Part shown: one piece after another, positions 7,249-10,859 of the stretch
How the letters are laid out: each line of letters opens with the position of its first letter
How positions within the stretch are numbered: the stretch's first letter is position 1
Assembly (NCBI GenBank): GCA_017620795.1
Contig: JAGAUM010000224.1
Location: 1-10,859, forward strand
Reading direction: 5' to 3'
Length of the DNA stretch: 10,859 bases
Source: Clostridia bacterium
GTDB lineage: Bacteria; Bacillota; Clostridia; RGIG8785
Made by a program: the position numbers and the translations under genes
Notes under the pieces: model-generated
The model's input: the letters and a program-made list of their open reading frames with translations, nothing else
Told to the model about the DNA's origin: nothing
The model's database searches: none

Positions 7249-7830
7249 ATAAAAGCACTGGAAGAAAAGATTTTAAAAGACGGCAAAGTTTTGCCCGGTG
7301 ATATTTTAAAGGTGGACAACTTCTTAAACCATGCCATTGATGTCCCGTTTATTTTAGAGATGGGCCGTGAAATCGCCAATCTTTATGCCAAGACCAATGT
7401 CAATAAGATTCTGACCATTGAGACTTCGGGAATTCCGATTGCCTTTGCTGCTGCGCAGGTAATGGGCATTCCCATGGTTTTTGTCAAGAAAAACAAGTCC
7501 GGAAACATTTCGGACGATGTGTACTCGGCAAGCGTTACCTCTTTTACGAAGAAAAACACCTACGATGCGGTGGTCAGCAAAGAGTTTCTGGCCAGCGGTG
7601 ATCGGGTGCTGGTCATTGACGATTTCCTCGCAAAGGGAAACGCGCTAAACGGCTTGATGGACATTATCCGTCAGGCAGGGGCGGAGCTGGTCGGTTGCGC
7701 CATTGCCATTGAGAAGGGGTTTCAGGGCGGAGGAGACGAACTGCGTGCCCGCGGGATTCGCGTAGAGTCCTTGGCAATCGTAGATTCCATGACCGACACT
7801 GCACTGACCTTCCGTAAACAGAGTATGTAA
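7249..7830 (+). CDS. xpt: Xanthine phosphoribosyltransferase, apparent ATA start
   Basis: Converts xanthine plus PRPP to XMP for purine salvage in the cytoplasm. The protein aligns by eye with B. subtilis Xpt along its whole length: KALEEKI at the N terminus, ILKVDNFLNH, TIETSGI, VFVKKNKS, SVTSFTK, the PRPP loop VLVIDDFLAKGNA (120-132), IEKGFQ and RVESLA near the end. Started at 7249 it has 193 residues against 194 in B. subtilis. The codon there is ATA, not ATG. A purine-rich GAGGGGAG ribosome site lies just upstream at normal distance, and no ATG, GTG or TTG exists in frame before TTG 7291. That TTG lacks a ribosome site and would drop 14 conserved-looking residues. ATA may be a true rare start or a G-to-A change or error. 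Confidence is high for the product, moderate for the start. Confidence 0.88.
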   Translation: MKALEEKILKDGKVLPGDILKVDNFLNHAIDVPFILEMGREIANLYAKTNVNKILTIETSGIPIAFAAAQVMGIPMVFVKKNKSGNISDDVYSASVTSFTKKNTYDAVVSKEFLASGDRVLVIDDFLAKGNALNGLMDIIRQAGAELVGCAIAIEKGFQGGGDELRARGIRVESLAIVDSMTDTALTFRKQSM

Positions 7831-7853
7831 ATTTATTTACATAAAATCAAAAT

Positions 7854-7867
7854 TTGCCGAAAGGCAA
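7854..7867 (+). other. GNRA-loop hairpin beside the lipoprotein ribosome site
   Basis: TTGCC (7854-7858) and GGCAA (7863-7867) form a 5-bp stem with a GAAA tetraloop. The strong ribosome site AAGGAGGG (7866-7873) overlaps its last two bases. It may shape translation or protect the mRNA 5' of a highly expressed gene; no regulator is implied. Confidence 0.4.
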
Positions 7868-7880
7868 GGAGGGTAAAAGA

Positions 7881-9086
7881 ATGAAAAGATTTATTTCGCT
7901 CCTTCTTGTTGCCGTAATGCTGGTAGCAACCGTTGGTATGCTGACCGCTTGTGGTGACGAGAACACTTCCGCAGACTTCAAGATCGGTTTCATTTGCCTG
8001 CACGATGAGAACTCTACTTATGACAAGAACTTCATCGATGCTGCAAAGGCTGCAACCGCTGAACTGGGTCTGAAGGACGAACAGGTTATCATCAAGACCA
8101 ACATTCCTGAGGGTAACGAGTGCTACGAAGCTGCAGCTGACCTGGCTGACCAGGGCTGCAACATCGTATTCGCAAACAGCTTCGGTCATGAGCCTTACAT
8201 CTTAAAGGCTGCAAAGGAATTCCCCGAAGTTGAATTCTGCCATGCAACCGGTACCACCGCTCACACTGAGAACGTTGCAAACTTCCACAATGCATTCGCT
8301 TCCATCTACGAAGGCAGATACTTAGCAGGTATCGCTGCAGGTATGAAGCTGAACGAAATGATCGAGAGCGGCAAGATTACCGCTGACCAGGCTAAGATGG
8401 GTTATGTAGGTGCCTTCACCTATGCCGAAGTTATCTCCGGTTACACTTCTTTCTACCTGGGCGCAAAGTCTGTCTGCCCCAGCGTTACCATGGAAGTTCA
8501 GTTCACTGGTAGCTGGTATGACGAAGCTCTGGAAAAAGAAGCTGCTACCAAGCTCTTAAGCAACAACTGCGTATTGATCAGCCAGCACGCTGACTCGATG
8601 GGTGCTCCCACCGCTTGTGAAAACGCTGGCGTTCCCAACGTATCCTACAACGGCAGCACTCTGAGCGCTTGCCCCAACACCTTCATCGTTTCTTCCAGAA
8701 TCGACTGGGCTCCTTACTACAAGTACATCATCGAGTCCAACATGAAGGGCGAAGCGATCGCTGCTGACTGGTGCGAAGGCTTTGAAGTTGGTTCCGTTGC
8801 TTTGACCGAAATCAACGACAAGGTTGCTGCAAAGGGCACCAAGGAAGCAATCGAAGCTGCAAAGGCTAAGCTGATTGCTGGCGAAACCCATGTATTTGAC
8901 ACTGCTAACTTCACCGTTAAGGGCGAGAAGCTGGAGTCTTACCTGGCTGACGTTGACACTGACGCGAACTACACTCCGGATACCGAAGCTATTGCTGACG
9001 GCTACTTCCATGAATCTGAGTACCGTTCTGCTCCTTACTTCGATCTCCAGATCGATGGTATCACGCTGCTCAACAGCATGTTCTAA
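7881..9086 (+). CDS. BMP-family substrate-binding lipoprotein of a nucleoside/purine ABC importer
   Basis: An extracytoplasmic solute-binding protein of the BMP/PnrA/NupN (Med) family, anchored to the outer face of the membrane, that captures nucleosides or related purines for the ABC importer encoded next. Residues 1-23 are a lipoprotein signal peptide (Lys-Arg, then a Leu/Val/Ala-rich core) ending in lipobox LTAC with Cys24 as the lipidated residue. The mature part begins with a family-like FKIGFICLHDENSTYDKNF, then GCNIVFANSFGHE, MGYVGAFT, GSWYDEALEKEAA and NVSYNG. At 401 aa it is slightly longer than many BMP proteins (about 350). ATG 7881 has AAGGAGGG 7 nt upstream; the earlier in-frame TTG 7854 has no such site. 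Codons are strongly biased (AAG, AAC, GCT/GCA), as in abundant proteins. Nine cysteines besides Cys24 are unusual for an exported protein outside strict anaerobes. Confidence 0.93.
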   Translation: MKRFISLLLVAVMLVATVGMLTACGDENTSADFKIGFICLHDENSTYDKNFIDAAKAATAELGLKDEQVIIKTNIPEGNECYEAAADLADQGCNIVFANSFGHEPYILKAAKEFPEVEFCHATGTTAHTENVANFHNAFASIYEGRYLAGIAAGMKLNEMIESGKITADQAKMGYVGAFTYAEVISGYTSFYLGAKSVCPSVTMEVQFTGSWYDEALEKEAATKLLSNNCVLISQHADSMGAPTACENAGVPNVSYNGSTLSACPNTFIVSSRIDWAPYYKYIIESNMKGEAIAADWCEGFEVGSVALTEINDKVAAKGTKEAIEAAKAKLIAGETHVFDTANFTVKGEKLESYLADVDTDANYTPDTEAIADGYFHESEYRSAPYFDLQIDGITLLNSMF

Positions 9087-9095
9087 TTCGAACAG

Positions 9096-9145
9096 ACGAA
9101 TAGGGTGGGGATTTTTCTCCACCCTATATTCGTTTTGTGTTTTGT
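9096..9145 (+). terminator. Hairpin with T-rich tail, possible attenuator in transporter operon
   Basis: ATAGGGTGG (9100-9108) pairs with CCACCCTAT (9119-9127). The stem extends inward by G-T, G-C and A-T pairs to a TTTT loop and, after a 2-nt bulge, outward through ACGA/TCGT. A broken T run (TTTT at 9133, then TGTTTT) follows. It sits between lipoprotein and ATPase genes that should be co-expressed, so partial termination or mRNA 3'-end protection is likelier than a full stop. Confidence 0.65.
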
Positions 9146-9191
9146 TATAAGCAATAGGGGTGTTTATCAGAGAACACAAAAGGAGAATATT

Positions 9192-10727
9192 ATGGAACAA
9201 AAAGTTGCTCTCGAACTGAAAAATGTAACCAAAACCTTTGGTTCCGTTGTTGCAAACAGAAACGTGTCCTTAAAGGTCCATAAGGGAGAAATCCTTTCCA
9301 TTCTGGGCGAAAACGGCAGTGGTAAGACCACGCTGATGAACATGGTATCGGGCATCTACTTCCCCGACAGTGGTCAGATTTTTGCCGACGGGAAAGAGGT
9401 TGTGATTGCTTCTCCGAAAGATGCGTTCCAGTACAAAATCGGCATGATTCATCAGCACTTTAAGCTGGTGGATGTGTTCAGTGCTGCGGAAAACATCGTT
9501 TTGGGTTTGAAAGACGAGAAGGGCTTTAACATGCCCCAATACATCGAAAGAATCAAGGAAATCACCGACCAGTACGGCTTCGAACTGGACCCTTATAAAA
9601 AGATTTACGAGATGTCCGTTTCCGAAAAACAGACGGTTGAAATCATCAAGGTTCTCTTCCGCGGTGCCGATATCCTGATTTTGGACGAGCCTACCGCCGT
9701 CTTAACCCCTCAGGAAACGGTCAAGCTCTTTGCCGTCTTAAGAAACATGCGCGACAGTGGCAAAGCCATTATCATCATCACCCACAAGCTTCATGAGGTG
9801 TTGTCCCTTTCGGATAACGTCGCCGTTTTAAGAAAGGGCGAGTACATCGGTACCGTCAAAACTGCCGAAACCAACGAGGCGGAGCTGACCGAGATGATGG
9901 TGGGCAAGAAAATCTCTTTGAACATCGACCGTAGCGAGGTTCAAAACCCCTCCGACCGCATCGTTGCCACAGGCCTTACCTATGAAAACCGTGACGGTGT
10001 AAAGGTCTTAAACGACGTTTCCTTCACCGCCCGTTCTGGTGAAATTCTGGGTATCGCAGGTATCGCAGGCAGTGGTCAGAAGGAATTGTTAGAAGCCATT
10101 GCAGGCCTGCAACCGTTGGATAAGGGCAGTATCATTTACCATAACCCCAAAACAGGCTCCCAAGAGAATTTGCGGGACAAGACCCCGCTGGAGATTCGCC
10201 AGATGGGTGTCCGCCTCGCCTTCGTTCCCGAGGACCGCTTGGGCATGGGCTTGGTCGGCAATATGGACATCGTGGATAACATGATGCTTCGAAGCTATAA
10301 AAAGGGTCATTCCATGTTCCTGCAACGGAAAGCGCCTCAGGATCTGGCAGATGAAATCGTCGAGAAGCTGGAGGTTGTGACCCCGTCCACTGCCACCCCT
10401 GTAAGACGGCTTTCGGGCGGTAACGTCCAAAAGGTCTTGGTCGGCCGTGAGATTGCTTCCGCCCCCACCGTGCTGATGGCGGCTTACCCTGTAAGAGGCT
10501 TGGACATCAACTCCTCTTATACCATCTATAACCTCTTAAACGAGCAGAAGAAAAAAGGCGTCGCCGTTATTTTCGTGGGCGAGGACTTGGACGTTTTAAT
10601 CGAACTTTGCGACCGTATTATGGTCATCGGCTCGGGTAGAGTGACGGGCGTTGTGGACGGACGGAACACGACCAAAGAAGAAATCGGTATTTTGATGACC
10701 AAAACCGACTTGGAGGAACAAGCATGA
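9192..10727 (+). CDS. Double-domain ABC transporter ATPase, nucleoside/purine uptake (NupO/YufO type)
   Basis: The cytoplasmic energising subunit of the BMP-type importer: two nucleotide-binding domains fused in 511 aa, the normal size. NBD1 has Walker A GENGSGKT (39-46), the Q-loop IHQHFKLVD, a variant signature MSVSEKQ (141-147), Walker B ILILDEP (Asp165-Glu166) and the H-loop His198 in IITHKL. NBD2 has a degenerate Walker A, GSGQKE (293-298), without the usual lysine, the signature LSGGN (407-411), and a Walker B-like VLMAAYPVRGLD without the catalytic Glu. Asymmetric sites with a weak NBD2 are normal for this sugar/nucleoside subfamily. The variant Ser144, where I recall Gly in relatives, is a small oddity. 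ATG 9192 follows AAAGGAGA; the earlier in-frame start at 9105 lies inside the intergenic hairpin. Its stop overlaps the permease start (ATGA). Confidence 0.94.
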   Translation: MEQKVALELKNVTKTFGSVVANRNVSLKVHKGEILSILGENGSGKTTLMNMVSGIYFPDSGQIFADGKEVVIASPKDAFQYKIGMIHQHFKLVDVFSAAENIVLGLKDEKGFNMPQYIERIKEITDQYGFELDPYKKIYEMSVSEKQTVEIIKVLFRGADILILDEPTAVLTPQETVKLFAVLRNMRDSGKAIIIITHKLHEVLSLSDNVAVLRKGEYIGTVKTAETNEAELTEMMVGKKISLNIDRSEVQNPSDRIVATGLTYENRDGVKVLNDVSFTARSGEILGIAGIAGSGQKELLEAIAGLQPLDKGSIIYHNPKTGSQENLRDKTPLEIRQMGVRLAFVPEDRLGMGLVGNMDIVDNMMLRSYKKGHSMFLQRKAPQDLADEIVEKLEVVTPSTATPVRRLSGGNVQKVLVGREIASAPTVLMAAYPVRGLDINSSYTIYNLLNEQKKKGVAVIFVGEDLDVLIELCDRIMVIGSGRVTGVVDGRNTTKEEIGILMTKTDLEEQA

Positions 10728-10859
10728 AAACAAAGTGCAATAATCTCGTCTGGTCCCTTTGGGGCCATATCGTAAAACGGGACGATTTGGTCTGGTGGAA
10801 ATCCTGGCTCATTCGCGTCATTGCGGTTTTGCTGGCGCTTGTGGTCTGTGGCATCGTCA
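10724..10859 (+). CDS. ABC transporter permease, first of probable pair (3' end outside window)
   Basis: The start ATG overlaps the ATPase stop TGA in ATGA, typical of coupled transporter subunits. Only 45 codons are visible. A tryptophan-rich polar N terminus (residues 1-27) is followed by the first hydrophobic segment WLIRVIAVLLALVVCGIV (28-45), the expected start of a NupP/YufP-type inner-membrane permease. The identity rests mainly on position after a BMP lipoprotein and its ATPase; a second permease gene is predicted just beyond the edge. No family motif can be seen in so short a piece. Confidence 0.8.
   Translation, partial: MKTKCNNLVWSLWGHIVKRDDLVWWKSWLIRVIAVLLALVVCGIV

Noticed and set aside
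7827..7840. AT-rich inverted repeat GTAAAT/ATTTAC at the xpt stop as a terminator
   Set aside because: The stem is all A-T but one pair and is not followed by a T run, so it should not terminate; xpt and the lipoprotein gene are probably co-transcribed.
9142..9170. Possible promoter TTGTTA-17-TATCAG before the ABC ATPase gene
   Set aside because: Both hexamers are poor matches and there is no extended -10; AT-rich intergenic DNA gives such pairs by chance.
8556..9200. Minus-strand open frame of 214 codons opposite the BMP lipoprotein gene
   Set aside because: It mirrors a strongly codon-biased gene and runs through the intergenic hairpin; no start signal or protein family features are visible.
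1..10859. CRISPR array, tRNA, rRNA, insertion sequence or phage genes
   Set aside because: No regularly spaced repeats, tRNA-like cloverleaf, transposase motifs or terminal inverted repeats were seen; genes are co-oriented metabolic and transport genes.

Overview
The window looks like chromosomal DNA from an anaerobic Firmicute, most likely a clostridial gut-type lineage. The basis is strong AGGAGG-type ribosome binding sites, sigma-A promoters with extended -10 elements, compact hairpin terminators with long T runs, a clostridial-style BMP lipoprotein/ABC importer, and cysteine use in an exported protein. The lineage is inferred from gene content and style, not from a marker gene. All genes are on the + strand and there is no gene-free stretch above 300 bases.

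Region 1 (1-1277) is the 3' end of a parallel beta-helix protein, open at the left edge, with a GH110/polygalacturonase-like layout and a strong terminator. Region 2 (about 1327-2964) is a two-gene unit of a 2-keto-3-deoxy-phosphosugar aldolase (dgoA/eda type) and a 2-keto-3-deoxygalactonate kinase (dgoK type), with its own promoter and terminator. Together they turn a 2-keto-3-deoxy sugar acid into pyruvate plus glyceraldehyde 3-phosphate. Region 3 (about 2988-6560) is the glycolytic unit pgk-tpiA-gpmI, tightly spaced and again closed by a terminator. The usual partners gap and eno are not in the window. The aldolase/kinase unit therefore delivers triose phosphate just upstream of the genes that consume it.

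Region 4 (6561-10859, open at the right edge) is a purine salvage and uptake block. It holds an Apt-like phosphoribosyltransferase, a xanthine phosphoribosyltransferase (xpt), a BMP-family substrate-binding lipoprotein, a double-domain ABC ATPase of the NupO/YufO type, and the first 45 codons of its permease. A hairpin with a T-rich tail between lipoprotein and ATPase may lower downstream expression.

Most of the window is ordinary metabolism; I see no novel defence or mobile system. The observations most worth checking are an apparent ATA start codon for xpt, a 20-bp-spaced direct repeat over the pgk promoter, the pairing of a Dgo-type module with glycolysis, the GH110-like beta-helix protein, and the possible attenuator in the transporter operon.
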